64,000 nucleotides of DNA from Baylisascaris procyonis (GCA_037389465.1 JAZARR010000110.1:1307501-1371500), one strand, 5' to 3'; shown: positions 39,001 through 51,267, counted from the first letter of the stretch. The notes: generated from the sequence alone by a model not told the origin. Numbers and translations are program-made.

Positions 39001-40204
39001 CTTTAAGCTATAGTGAGATTAATGCTGAAGAAGGTAGCGTTCGATACGGTCGGGTAGTTGTCTCTGAACGATCAGATGGTTTAAGGAGGGATAGAGCGGA
39101 AGTCCAGGTGAGGAGACAATCTCCTCACTGAGGTAGATGCTGAGGATTTGTATGGACCGCAATTATCGCTCGTACCTTTATCCAGATTCTGCGATCATAA
39201 GAACTAGCTTCTTAATCTATATAAGTTTAGCGTGGGTGGTAATTTTGGATGAAGGGTATCATAGGAGATGAAATCTCGGAAGGACAAGGTGGGAGTCGCA
39301 AGATTAGGCCTTGCAATACTAGCACTCTCTAGGTTAACTTTGTGATCCACAATTGCTAAAGGATATTGATTTCGAATTCATCCATGAAACTAAGCTGCAT
39401 AGTCAGAGAGCATCGCTTAAATGACCTAGGCTTCATGAAAAAAAATGAGCGACGGCGATTCGTAGAATTTTGTTTAACAATTACATCTATTGATTGTGCG
39501 TCTGTATGGAATGGGAACGTTGCTGAGCGCATTGGAGGAAGTAGGAGACTCTATGAGAACGAAACGGCAAAAAGAGGCGATGGGATCGAATTGTAAATAT
39601 TCTTATTGCCTTTTTCTCACAAACTTTAAAATTTTTACAAATGTTCGAATCGAGTTGTTCGCAAATGAAAAGCTTACAAGTGATCTGCTTCTTTTATTGG
39701 TCTTTTGTATTACCTTTGATTGGTTTTTCTTCTTATCGAAGTCTATTTTACCATTATTTCATTTGAGTGGTTGGTGTTCTGCTACGATTTGCTTCAGTAT
39801 TTCAAGTTTTTTGGAGATTTCAGGGAGGGATCCCCGAATTTCAGGTTTTTTGGAGATTTTTTTCAAAGGGGGATCCCCGAATTTCAGGTTTTTTGGAGAT
39901 TTTTTTCAGAGGGGGATCCCCGAATTTCAGGCTTTTTGGAGAGTCTTTCAGGAGGGATGCCCGAAATTGCTGATAGGCTATGTTAAATTTTTTTCAGCTG
40001 AAACAACATATCGCAAAGACATCGATTCCACTAGGTGAAGTGACAACACCCGAAAATATCGCCGAAATAATCGCATTTTTGGCCGATAGACGATCATCGA
40101 AATGTATCACCGGTCAATCGATTTCTGCGGATGGCGGAGCGACATTACAAATTGCGATGGCTGATTATGAGAATATCGATGTTGTAAGGGCACTCAACTC
40201 TTAG
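33188..40204 (+). CDS. Short-chain dehydrogenase/reductase 1, catalytic Lys replaced
   Basis: Classical SDR of 277 residues in eight exons: 33188-33224, 34719-34813, 35747-35884, 36406-36500, 37262-37352, 37696-37802, 38563-38626, 39998-40204. All phases join. The start MGRFDGKVVIITG sits at the normal SDR beginning. Motifs: T12-G13-x3-G17-I-G19 (cofactor loop), TGR at 36-38 (Arg38 suggests NADPH), NNHG at 92-95, Ser146 and Tyr159 at the usual 13-residue spacing. In the Y-x3-K motif the sequence is YSLAS, so position 163 is Ser, not Lys. NPS also replaces the usual NPG. The C-terminus (ITGQSISADGGATLQIA) is nematode-like. The Lys lowers the Tyr pKa and binds the nicotinamide ribose in this family, so activity is doubtful. 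Reading frame, splice sites and codon use are intact, which argues against a dead gene. The substrate is unknown. It is a tandem paralog of the gene at 46157. Confidence 0.92.
33725..33850 (+). repeat. C-rich pyrimidine tract in intron 1 of SDR gene 1
   Basis: About 18 C, then about 100 bases almost only C and T, then another C14 run. On the minus strand this is a strong quadruplex candidate. It produces proline- or glycine-rich false frames on the two strands. Confidence 0.9.
34991..35052 (+). repeat. Dispersed repeat, related to 19517-19577
   Basis: TTACCCAAATCTGAGAGTTG with downstream GATCGAGTGAATCGAGACG. Just upstream at about 34966-34988 is a second partial copy (TTTATTTACCCAAGTTTGAG). 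It lies in intron 2 of SDR gene 1. Confidence 0.45.
35926..36027. repeat. (AT)n microsatellite in intron 3 of SDR gene 1
   Basis: About 45 AT units beginning 42 bases after the exon 3 donor. Confidence 0.97.
38943..39207 (+). pseudogene. Coding-like block nested in intron 7 of SDR gene 1
   Basis: ATG at 38943 opens 55 codons with strong purine-first bias (MLSSLIARQVRVKRHRKMRS start, Arg/Lys-rich) ending GTCCAG at 39107. The next 25 bases (39108-39132) begin GT and end AG and contain the perfect hairpin GTGAGGAGA-CAA-TCTCCTCAC. Removing them continues in frame as VDAEDLYGPQLSLVPLSRFC to TAG at 39207, 79 residues in all. Reading straight through stops at TGA 39129. Further coding-like pieces in other frames follow (39260-39330; 39500-39596, LYGMGTLLSALEEVGDSM). 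It may be a nested gene, a decayed gene, or chance. No family is recognised and it is not part of the SDR. Confidence 0.3.
39790..39965 (+). repeat. 43-bp tandem repeat before exon 8 of SDR gene 1
   Basis: The landmark TCCCCGAATTTCAGG(T/C) recurs at 39831, 39874 and 39917, with a degenerate copy at 39958 (periods 43, 43, 41). Units hold GGGGATCCCC-type palindromes and TTTTTTGGAGATTT. The array ends about 33 bases before the exon 8 acceptor (TTTTTTTCAG at 39997), so it occupies the branch-site neighbourhood. The units themselves contain TTTCAG. Confidence 0.9.
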
Positions 40205-40789
40205 ATTTTTACTTCATTTCTTTAAATCTTCTATTGGGTTTTTTTTTCATTTGTAATTATTGGCATATTTTCCTCTTCGATTATATGAAATCACTAAAGT
40301 TGGAGATTTGATGTGAATAGGCTGAATTAAAGGAAATACGGATATTCAGCCTGAAATATAGCCAATTTTTATTATCGCCATTGATAGAGCAGACTTTTAA
40401 GTAATATGGTACTTAAAAGATGTGAAGAAATTCAACTGAGGAGTACTTGATATATTTTCATTATATTTCTCTTTTATTTAAAATTATCATTTTTCTCTAC
40501 TAAATATTTTTTTGTTTTTTTTTTTAATAATAAGATAATAATAGAAAATTTTCGATGGGTTTTTCGTTGAATGATTGCAGCAATTTGAAATTGATGTGTG
40601 TTTAAAGTGTTACGACATTTTTTGAAGGCCTTTCCCTTGCAATATTTGTGACCTTTTGTATTAGAAGTAAATCAATGACCGATTGTTTTGTCGCCTAGAC
40701 ATATTTTTTCGTGGAACAGAGTTCAAAAATTTCGACCAATTGATGCATTTTTATCTAAAATATTTCACTATTTACAATAATTAACCATT

Positions 40790-40895
40790 TTGTGTTGTGT
40801 GTGTTTGTGCCGGTGAGGGGTATGTTGGTGTCGGTGAGGTGTCGGTTGATGTTGGTGAAGTGTATGTCTGTGTCGGTGAAGTGTCTCTCAGTTTG
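40790..40895 (+). repeat. GT-rich repeat with GTCGGTGA core
   Basis: Irregular repeats of TGT(C/G)GGTGA(A/G)G followed by TGT(A/C)TG, about six copies, in the intergenic region downstream of SDR gene 1. Confidence 0.65.
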
Positions 40896-43800
40896 TCACA
40901 CAAAGAGGCCGAATCCAAATGTGCAAATATTTACTAAGCTCCCTTTGTGGGTATTATTTTTGCTTGTGATGTATATGTTATTGCGCTTTAATACTCATGC
41001 CTATGTTTTCGTTATCATATTTCAACCATAAGTCATCTCTTTTTACCGTATCATGTACTCACATCTCCTACAGTATCACTTCTTTTAAAAGTGCAAATAC
41101 AATAAAATTATTATTTATTATTTAAATAATTTACTGTTGTTTACAAAAATTGTAACTGTAAATGTGTACAGTATTTAGCCGATTTCCGTTTGTAAATTTT
41201 TAGCCAGTTCTTTATTGATACTAAATTTTACAGATAACATTCTTTGACGAAAGTGTATTCGGCTTTAGTAATCCACTCATTTGGCACATCGTGTCAATTA
41301 TGTGACGCTACGGTATTTCTCTACATTACAGTAATGCCCCATCTAATACTCTCAAGGTCAAGCGGACCTATCCTGACTAGTTTTATAAACGCTTTAATAG
41401 AATTGGCCATCGATGTAGAACATCTAAATGGTGATTGACGGTCAAAAAAGAGGAATTAATATATCCTTTAAAAAGTTACAATATACGAAAACTTTAGAAA
41501 TGATTGGGGGTTCGATGCCACATCGAACTAGCCAGATGGAATCACTAAATGGTGTCGATATTAGTTTACTGCAAGAATAATGAAAATAACCGATATAAAA
41601 ATAAATAAATAAATAAACAATACATTTATTCATAACTTATACAATAAAAGAAAAATACTATGGATTGAAATAGGTTGACGAATACGTCACTCATTGAATT
41701 GATATACCAGAAGGAGAAGGTGATGATAATGGTAGGAAGTTGAATAATGCAATAGAAAGTAGAGCAATAATTCAGGTAAGATCAAATATTCCAGGTAAAA
41801 ATTAAAATTAAATAAACTCAGTTGAAATCAATTTAATTATCCTTGAAATAAATCTTAATGAAATGGAGCATTTTAATTTATAAACATATTTTATAAACCT
41901 GGATTGCAATCCATGATCATTTAGTTTGAATTCATTCTCAATAATCGAGTTGAATATCTCCAATAGTAACGCCTTTAAAGAGTTGAAATTTGAGACAACA
42001 GCAATCTATAGAGGGTTTTTATTAGAGGGTATTACTGTAGCAACCACTATAAATGGTGTTGTTTATAAGGTCATAGGCATTCTTCAACGTTGTGCTAGAT
42101 GCTAGCAGTGAGTTGATCAACATTCGGTGAATCTACTAACGTTTTTTCTTTATTTAGAATTTCAGCGCTTACTAACATTCATCGATTAGTAGATCATTCT
42201 AAATAAAATCTATTCCAATAGGAATGAATTAAATAATCTAATATAAATTATTAAATATTCTAATATAAGTTATTAAATATTGTAATATAAATTCAATCGA
42301 TATTTAATTATAATAACACAAACAATATATATTTTCCTATTATTTCCGGTCGATTAAATCGAAGAAACACTCTAGTCATATATCACCTTTATAGGCCTGT
42401 AATTGAATGTGCACCTAGAATCGGAAATCTGTCTGAATTATAAATACATTCGGCATACAACGATTGCTCAATGAATGTGCACGTTTCAAAGGTACGATCA
42501 TACATGAGTTGCAATCGTACCGTATAACCGTATAACCATACCTCTAAGCTTAAATGCTTAACTCACTAGTACCAGATCGATCATAGATCCATGAGGCGAA
42601 ATTTGATCTCTACATATTTTATGAGACTTTATTTATTTACATTTATTAGAGAGTTTTAGTAAATCAGACACTTTTTTATCATATAAGAATATTTTAATCA
42701 ATTTTTATTTATAAATAAAATATTTTTGGTCATTTCATTATTGAAGTTTTATTTATCATTATAAAAAAAAGTCGATTTCAATAAAAATTTATCTTTGAGG
42801 AAATAATTGATCTGATATTTAAAAAAAAAAATTTTTTTTTATTAGATCGAATTTTTTTCAGTCAAGTGATTTTTTTTTTTTTTTTGCACACGTGTTTGTT
42901 GAGAAGAAAAACATCATCCGACCATCCTATCATATCTCTTTTATCTCTCACTCTTTCAGTTACTTATTCAATTACTTTCTTTCTCTCTCTCCCGCTCTCT
43001 TTACCTCTTTCCCTCTCTCTCTGAGTGGCCATATTTAGTCTTGCTTATCAAATATGTGTGATAACCGACTGGTCTCGAAAGTGCATTGCAGTATTAGTGA
43101 TACGGATGTCGAAATACATTTAAAAAAATATATATAAAAAATAATGGCTAATATTCATGGCTTTCAAAAAGTTGCGATGCAATTATAAAGAAGAAAATAG
43201 AGAAACAAGAGGATTGTATAGTTGAAAGAATGAAACACAAAGAAATCAAATATGAAAAAGAATACTCTTCACGGTGAAGCGCCAGCCGGCTGTCTTTTCT
43301 TTAGATTTGAATTACTGTCAGGTTTGTTCAATGATTCGTTTAATTGCAATTTTTTTGTGTTGTTCAACAATATAACTCCTCTGTTGCTTAGATATTAGAT
43401 CTATTTTAGCTTTATATAATATAAACACACGTTAAACTCCAAATAGGGGCTACCACCTGGAATGTTGGTTCGATGTCCCCGTCCCCCTTCCATCCCTTCC
43501 TCATTATTTGATCTCTAATGACGGTCTCCTTAACTTGAATTTCAACTTTCTGAGGTCAACTGCAACCAACAGAAATTCTTTTGACGATTTTTTTTTCCTT
43601 TTTGATCGTCGTTCCACTTTTGTTGCGTCTTTGAAGAATGGCGTAACGCAAAGATTATGAAAAAAAAAAAAACATTTTAGCAATGACAATTTAGATAAAA
43701 AATAAATATTAAAGAAAATTAAATGAATATTTATTTAGCTATTAAAAAATTAGTCATTAAAAGAGTTCAATAAAGTGAATATAATTTTAAATGGTATAAT

Positions 43801-44628
43801 AAAGGATCAATACATTCGAAATATAGAAGCTTCTTAGCATCTAATAAAACTTCATCGTCGATGACGGCATATCTGTAGTATAATTGTTGACCTGTAATAT
43901 AATTATGTCACTTTAAATAGAAGACACAAACCACTATATTCAGATACACAATGCGTTCGTCGCATAAGCTATTTCCGGTTGTGCCTCAATTGTAGTTCCG
44001 CAACAATGATGTGTGTATGTGTTTTGTGTCGAATTTATCTTTTATGCGTCATGCAGTTTTGTTGAGTTGTTATTGACATACAGGTAGATAGGTGGGTAAT
44101 TGACACATGGGTGGTAATTGCAATTTACGCATTGTGAATGTCACCGTTTTCCGTTCGATTTATAAACGCGTCATTGCGCAGAGTATTTACCACTTGCATA
44201 TTTCACATCCGCTTTTCGAAGTTTTATCATCGATTGGCTTTAACTTTTAAGAGTAAACCATTTCACTCTCCAAATCTAATTAGCACAAATATGCGTTATT
44301 TAGAACGATTTCCTAGCTATTACTTTACTATGACGCTTAGAGTCCTTTAATTAGCGATATTGATGGTAGAAATTTAATAAATTGAAACGAATTTCATAGG
44401 TCTTTTACTTCATGAAATATATCTTACTACCAATTTAATACAGCTAATAAAACAGGAAAGTATTTTCTTTATGATTTCTTATCTTTATGAATATATTATC
44501 AATGATTTTTTTGTAATATATGCACTAGCAAACTCAAAATTCAAATAACCAATTTTCTATGATCTGATAATAAAGTATTTGAGTAGACAAATTGAATATT
44601 TATTTATTTCAATCGGATATAACAATAT

Positions 44629-44757
44629 TTTAAAGCTCAAGTTGAAGCTCAAGTTGTATTTTAAAGCTCAAGTTGAAGCTCAAGTTGTATTTTAAAGCTC
44701 AAGTTGAAGCTCAAGTTGTATTTTAAAGTTCAAGTTGAAGCTCAAGTTTAATTTTAT
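44629..44757. repeat. 31-bp tandem repeat, 4 copies
   Basis: AAAGCTCAAGTTGAAGCTCA plus AGTTGTATTTT repeated every 31 bases; the fourth copy has GTTCAAG and TTTAATTTT. The unit contains an internal doubling of AGCTCAAGTTG. Confidence 0.92.
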
Positions 44758-45719
44758 ATTGAGCTTATTTAAATATTAACAATAAATTCCCATTTCGATG
44801 TGTTCGAAAAGCAAAATGTCATCACGAATCATTTGTTTGCAGAGAAGTGAATTTTTTTTCGAACATACTTTGCAATCAACGTTTATCTTGCGTGCAAACA
44901 ACACGCTGACTGCAAACAACTACACTATTTTACTGACGATTGTTGGTTGACTCATAATTTAAAAAAAAAAAAAAAACAGGAGCAATTCTATTATTTTTAA
45001 TGGGAATTTTTCACTGAATTTTTTTTCGTGAAAATTTTTCCATAAATTTTCACTTTTCATAAAAAAATTTTTTCCCAAATTCTAATTACTTTCAAGTATA
45101 TGCACTCCGAGTTGAGGAAATTTTTGAATCGGTCGTTTAAAAAAAATCATTTCTATTGAATTTCTTTTTTTGCAGATTTTTATTGTCATGAAGTTCAATA
45201 AACTTTCTAAACTCTCTTCGTTCTTTCCTCCTCTTCTCTCTCTCTCCTTGCCCCTCCCCCTCTCTCATTTTCACTGTATATCCTCTCTATGAGCAAATAG
45301 AATTGCTTAGTGATCCGCGTTGGTGAGCACACACTTTCGAGTTCCTTCGACGCAGCTGCTAGCGCTTTTCACTTACATTTTACCACACACTATTGTTCGA
45401 TTGTTGTGATCAATTAGGTTGCGATTCCCATACGCTCAGCATTTTCAATCTTTATCAACCTTAATTTACTTCAAAAATTGTAACATTAACTACTTTTTGG
45501 ACTCCTATATGCCTAAATAACTCCAGTGAATTGGTTCCTGTAACCGTTACGCCGCTTTCAAGCTCCGATATTTCTAATCGCTTTTTTAACATTAACGTAA
45601 AAGTGTCTAAGCATCTATGTTATCTACAATTTTTACTATTATTTAGTTCCCAAATATTCTACAATGCCTATTTTTTATGTGATTCTATACATAATGCATG
45701 ACCGGCGGCAACATCTTAA

Positions 45720-45721
<2 letters not shown>

Positions 45722-45771
<50 letters not shown>
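45722..45771. repeat. (AT)n microsatellite
   Basis: About 25 TA units, roughly 390 bases upstream of the SDR gene 2 start codon. Confidence 0.95.
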
Positions 45772-45775
<4 letters not shown>

Positions 45776-46146
45776 GATGGTTTTTGAGAGAGATTGAGGT
45801 GCATGATTTTCCTACCCAGTGGCATTGTAAGATCGATATTGCAAGGTTCAACTTATACTTGTAAAATAAAGATGAATTTTTTTGTAAAGAAGCCGTACTA
45901 CTGCTGTAAACAGTAAAAGTAGGGGTGGGCTATTATAGTTGGGGATTACGATAACTGCAGAGTTTTTTTTAAAGCACACAAACCTTGAAAACTATTTCAA
46001 ATGCGCTTTTCACTCATAAATATTTTAAAGTTAGTTGATTTTTAATAATGATTTAGAGCTGCAACAGTAAGCCGCTGCTCTGGGGATTGAAATCGTTTGT
46101 GGTTGACCATTTATCGACATAAGTTCCCAAGTCATCACTATAAAAC

Positions 46147-46156
46147 AATTTCAAGA
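46147..46156 (+). promoter_or_regulatory. Acceptor-like site directly before the SDR gene 2 start
   Basis: ACAATTTCAAG abuts the ATG at 46157. A TTTCAG-like acceptor touching the start codon is typical of spliced-leader addition in nematodes, but an AAG acceptor is weaker than CAG. A 5'-UTR intron would look the same. Confidence 0.3.
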
Positions 46157-49100
46157 ATGGGTCGATTCGAAGGCAAAGTTGCGATTATAACAGGTGCGTT
46201 ATTCGTTTATTACTTCGTTAAATGATGCAAGAAATGCAGTAATTTATTGATTCGGTTGTTTGTAGTTTGGTCACAGTTGTAGTTTGTGATTGCAGTAGTT
46301 TTTTTTTTTAATGGAAAATACTGTTTAATTTGTATAAACGATTTTCTTAATGCAAAAAAATGAGTTAAAAAAATGACTGAATATTATTTTATTCGATTTA
46401 ATTCACTTCGTAAAGTTATCACTAAGAAAAAAGTAATGTAATAGGTGAATATTATACAATATATAAATATGCCAAAATACTTGTAATATATAAATGAATA
46501 AAACTATTATATAATTAAAACTTATAGTAAGTTTTATGTAAATTATAAATACGTTATACTCATTAACATAAATAAATAAATATCCATTTAAATAAATAAA
46601 AAAATAAAAATAAAAAATATAAATTAATATATAAATAAATAGAATATAATAACAATGACATATATTCTAATATTTCTAATGAATATAATTACAATCAATT
46701 GTACAAATATGTAAATATCGAATTATATTAAGAATATTTATAAATTAACGGTAAAATTAAAGTATTATAAAGCGCAATGGGCTATTATTATTGAACGCTA
46801 TTCAAAAAATAGCGCGATATCGTAGTTTCAGTTATTTTTCCTTCTTTCTGAAACTTACCGTCACAGGGCGAATTAACTGAGCACGTTCGATCCAAAATGG
46901 GACTGCGATCGCAATATCCGAATTAGAGACGCCGTCAATTTGTTGTTGTAAATTTTAAAACTAAAATATATTTGGGGACTTTTTACTTCCCAAGAAATAT
47001 TTGGGGGAGTTTTTACTTCCCGGAATTCAACGATAAAGGGATCAAAAAATTCCCAAGCTAACAAACTGCCTAATAGAACAATATTGATTTCAAGGATCAA
47101 CAAGTGGTATCGGTCGTGCGACAGCTATTCTACTAGCGAAAGAAGGTGCCAAAGTTACGATAACTGGTCTTCCCAATGAGACCGCAAATGCAGAGGTTCG
47201 TCTCTCTTCTGAACTGAACGAAAATTACGTTCGGCCTTCCCATTGAGACCGCAAAATATTTTTAATTCTTTCATTAACGCATTTTTCTAATGAACGAACA
47301 AAGTTTTCTTTTTCCTCCTCGCAATTTCGCAAAGTCAAAATAAAAGAAAAAACCAAACTTCAATTTCATATGCAAATTCAGAAATGAAAAATTCAACTTT
47401 ATATGCAAATTTATGCGTTTTTTTTAATGCACTAAATGAGGCGTAAAGGATATTTTCTCTGCATGCGTAGTGCCTCGATCGCAAAAAAAAAAAACGACAA
47501 TTTCTTTACAGCCCTCAAAAATATTCTTTCAGTTTTAAGGATCACGCTTAACATCTTAATCGTGAAATGATATCGTTGGGTAATTTAATGAGGAAATAAA
47601 GAAAAAAATAATCGAATTTTTCGAAGTCGATAGCAAATTCTTATGCGAAAATATTGAATCATTTAAATTATTGAGCATTTCTTAAAGCTTAATTAAAGGT
47701 TTTTTTTTTAAATTAAGGCACTTACTAATTGAGATACTCATTGTTGGCACTAAAGCAGTAATTAATATTTAAAGGAAATATTCACTCACCGCGATGTCAC
47801 ATCATAAAAGAGTTGTTGATTGCAGGAAGTGAAAGAGGAATGCCTAAATGTTGGTGCTAATACGACTGATATCCTCACCGTTCTAGGTGATATCAAAGAT
47901 CCACAAATCCAGGATAAAATTATCGACGATACGATCGCTACATTTGGCAAACTCGATATTCTGGTTTGTTTTGAAATATATTAGAGCCGTTTTTTTCTGT
48001 TTTCACCCTTCCGGTTGACGCTAATCGGTTGTCATTTGAAAGATGAGGTCACGATTCGGTCTGCTGCTGAAAGCTGAAGTTGCTGACCGTTTCTAGTTGG
48101 AGGTTGCTGACCGAGTTTCCACATTCTAAAACAAATACCGTTCAGGTTTGCAGTCGAAAGCTAACTTCGCCGCTTGTTTTGCAGTTAAAGGCTGAGGTTC
48201 CCAATCAGAAATTAAGGTTATAATTTGCTTTCAGTTGGAGATTAGCCCAGTTCCAATTTTTAGTGGGGAGTTAGGGCCACCGCTCGACCTAGTTCTTGAA
48301 CTAGTTCATGAGGTCAAAGGCATTTGTTTTTATATGCCCCTCCCCCTGCATTCTTTTTTCCTTTTTATTTCTCATGCCTCTTGTTGTCCGATGGATGATA
48401 ATATTCGCGTTCGATTTTTTTTCATGACTCCCCCTCCCTACTTCCCTCCCCTTCCCCCCCCCTCCCCCACTTTAAACATTTCAGTTGAGGCTAAAGTTCA
48501 AATATTTAATGGTGATCCTCTCATTTATTGTGATGATTGAAGTTTAGTTATATTTTTATAAAGAATTCTAAAAAAAACTCAATATTAATAAAATATCGGA
48601 GAATGCTTTTCGATATTGGGCGAATAGGCGAATGAATTAAATTTATTTCTTTCATTTGTGCAATTGAATTAAATGAAATTTTTCATTTATAAAGATAACT
48701 ATATCAATATTTTTAAGTGCTGATCAATATTTGATAGAATTTAGTCGGATTAACGCCTAAACGAATTTAGAAATTTTATCGTGATTTAAAGAATATTTCA
48801 TAAAATTCGATATATGGGAATATAAAAACTTTCCTTATAGATCAACAATCATGGTGGTGGTGGACGTCAAAAGAATGAAGATGGTAGTTGGATTATGGAG
48901 AATTTCGATTCAATTATGGATCTTAATTGCAAAAGGTTTAATTTTCTAATTTCATCGTTAATTCATCTAAAAAAAAAATATTCACAGAGAAAATATTTCA
49001 ACTCTTATATTCTTTGGATTATTAGACAGCTATTAAAGGGGTTCTTTCTTATACCTTCATATCCCTTCTCCTACGAGGACTCTCATACGTTCACGCGACC

Positions 49101-50275
49101 AACCTGCAGGAAGTGAAGACCGACCGCGCCTTTGATCCAGTTAGCTCCGATTTGGAAACCGATGGAGCCAAGTGGACCAAAGGGGCATTGAGCCAGGGCA
49201 GGTGAAAGCGATATGAAAAGGCATTTATTCATAATGAGTGCTCTCTTGATTGAAATAAATTAAATAATTCCCTTGAATTCAATCAAGAAAACCACCGGAA
49301 ATATTTTTCTCGAGTTTTATTACCTTATTGACTGTAAATAATTGGGGAATATTTGAAAATAAATAAATATTTTAATTGATAGATTTATTTTATCATATCA
49401 TATCATTGTTGATCGTTAACTTAAAAAATATTCATCTATAGAATTGCATATTTATAGAAAGCAGAAATGAAGTCGATATTTCAATGAATGATATGTAAAA
49501 TTTCAGTGTGATGTCATTATGTATGAAGGCTATTCCTCATCTAAAGAAAACAACTGGTGATATAGTCAATACCAGCAGCGTATCGGCAGTAACGGCGGTA
49601 CGTCCAAACTCGTCTATTATATTTTCTTTTAATTCAAAAATTTAAAAATCACTCATATTTTCATTGATATTAGTATAGTTTCATTGTTGTTCAAACTATT
49701 GAAATATCGATATTAATTAAAGAGTGGAAAATAATTAAAGATAATTTATGAATTTTCAATTTTTTTGACCGCACTGAAATTCAGTATGTACTAAAAAGCC
49801 CCCCCCCCCCCTTCTTAATATTTTTCTGGCGATTTCAATTATCGATCCCATTTCCTGGATTTTCTGGAATTTCTTTCCTGACAGCTTCACATCTTTAGAG
49901 CATAGAAGCATCATAGACAATCAACGATTATATTTCATTGAACGCATTATAGGGGATGAGAATAAAATCGCCTATTATCTTATCGCGTAATATTTTTTTT
50001 TATACGAATATTTTTAGTCGAAGAATGTTCCTTTCTATTCGATCTCGAAAGGTGCTCTCGATCATATGACAAGATTGCTTGCATTTGAATTGGCACCTCA
50101 TGGTATACGTGTCAATACCGTTAAGTAATAATTTACCACTTAATTTCAATTAACTTTTTTTTTTCAATTTGCTTGAAAATTTTGATGATTGATCGTTCGA
50201 AATAATTTGTTAAAGAATACAGAGCATGTGAGGGAGAGCGTTATCATATCATATCATATATCATACCATAACACG

Positions 50276-50325
<50 letters not shown>

Positions 50326-51267
50326 ATAATTTCCCATATAGTTTGCTTCTCAAAAACCACAATTATTAAAGTGAAATTTAAAAAATGCATTTCCTAAATC
50401 CTCTACCTTTTTTTCTCCGCGAGAAGGGGTGCACAAAAAAAAATAGTTTGAACGCAATCAAATTCATATAAACTTCCATCAAAATTCTGCGTCCCACTCC
50501 TCGAAAATTTGCAAGTGAAGAGTCTATCGGATCCTCTAAAGATTGGCTATGGTATTCGCCAAGGCAGTAAGATAGTTATGAGCTTAGAGTAATGCATAAA
50601 TTAGCAATAATATGATTCACATTTCAGTCCTGGTGCAGTGGATACACATGTTCTTCAAAAAGCTGGTCTCTCAAGTGAACAAGAAGCTAAGGTAAAACTT
50701 TTGAGGATTTGTCCCTAGCATAGTTGGCTCCAGGCTGAAATTTGCCGTAGATTTTCTAGACGATTAGCAGATATTAATTCTAACAGCTCTGAAAATGTAA
50801 TATACCTGGAAAAATTGTCAGTAAAAATATTTACGAGTCGCGGATACTTATGAAGTGGAATATTCCATCGCGATCCGTCGACTTCTTCCTCTCTAAATTC
50901 ATGATTTCGTATATGAAAATCTTATTTTTCCATATTGCGACTTTTTAATTTCAATTTTCACAAATTTCCCTTTGGTTTCCGCTTTGCCTTGATTTAGCTT
51001 GATATCCAGTACTTCCTTCTAATTCCATAATTTCAATTCGTTTCCAAATTTTGAGAACCCATTTTTCAGGTACTCGAGTATACATCGAAAACATCGATTC
51101 CAATGGGTCGTCCAGCGACACCATTAGAGATTGCACAACCGATCCTATTCCTTGCCGATCGTAATATGTCCGGCTATATCACAGGACATAACCTCATCGT
51201 GGATGGGGGTGCAACACTTCAAGTGGCAATGGCATCGTTCGATGTGTCGTCGATGCTCAAGAAATGA
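46157..51267 (+). CDS. Short-chain dehydrogenase/reductase 2, intact catalytic set
   Basis: Classical SDR of 276 residues in eight exons: 46157-46193, 47095-47195, 47826-47963, 48841-48935, 49507-49597, 50018-50124, 50628-50691, 51070-51267. Exons 1 and 3-7 have exactly the lengths of those in SDR gene 1, and all seven introns share position and phase, so the two arose by tandem duplication. Motifs: T12-G13-x3-G17-I-G19, NNHG at 94-97, Ser148, Tyr161 and Lys165 (YSISK), NPG after the substrate loop, ITGHNLIVDGGATLQVA near the end. At the second beta strand it has TGL instead of TGR, so the NADPH-type Arg is absent and cofactor preference may differ from its neighbour. It is probably soluble, with no signal peptide or membrane helix. 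The substrate cannot be told from sequence. Confidence 0.93.
50279..50322. repeat. (AT)n microsatellite in intron 6 of SDR gene 2
   Basis: About 21 AT units, preceded by CATATCATATCATATATCAT. Confidence 0.95.

Larger units (their letters stand above)
40205..46156. other. Intergenic between the two SDR genes
   Basis: No further gene is supported over 5.9 kb. Contents: a GTCGGTGA-type repeat (40790-40895), AATAAA at 41101 (a possible but distant poly(A) signal for SDR gene 1), a hairpin GTTCGATG-CCA-CATCGAAC at 41510-41528, TC-rich DNA near 42970-43025 and 45230-45270, a 31-bp repeat (44629-44757) and an (AT)n run. The frames at 41244-41438 and 44138-44350 lack splice or motif support. Confidence 0.5.

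Noticed and set aside
39108..39132. IRE1-type (XBP1-like) cytoplasmic intron
   Set aside because: The cleavage consensus is missing at both ends and the product is not a bZIP protein.
39129..39160. TGAGGTAG followed by GATTTGTATGG resembles the let-7 microRNA start
   Set aside because: No complementary arm lies up- or downstream to make a precursor hairpin, and the match beyond the seed is poor.
39490..40038. 182-codon plus-strand frame, the longest in the window
   Set aside because: Its second half is the 43-bp repeat and then overlaps the real SDR exon 8 in the wrong frame; only the first part has coding-like codons.
41510..41528. Perfect hairpin GTTCGATG-CCA-CATCGAAC with a tRNA-like GGTTCGA
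   Set aside because: No acceptor stem, D-arm or anticodon arm could be placed around it.
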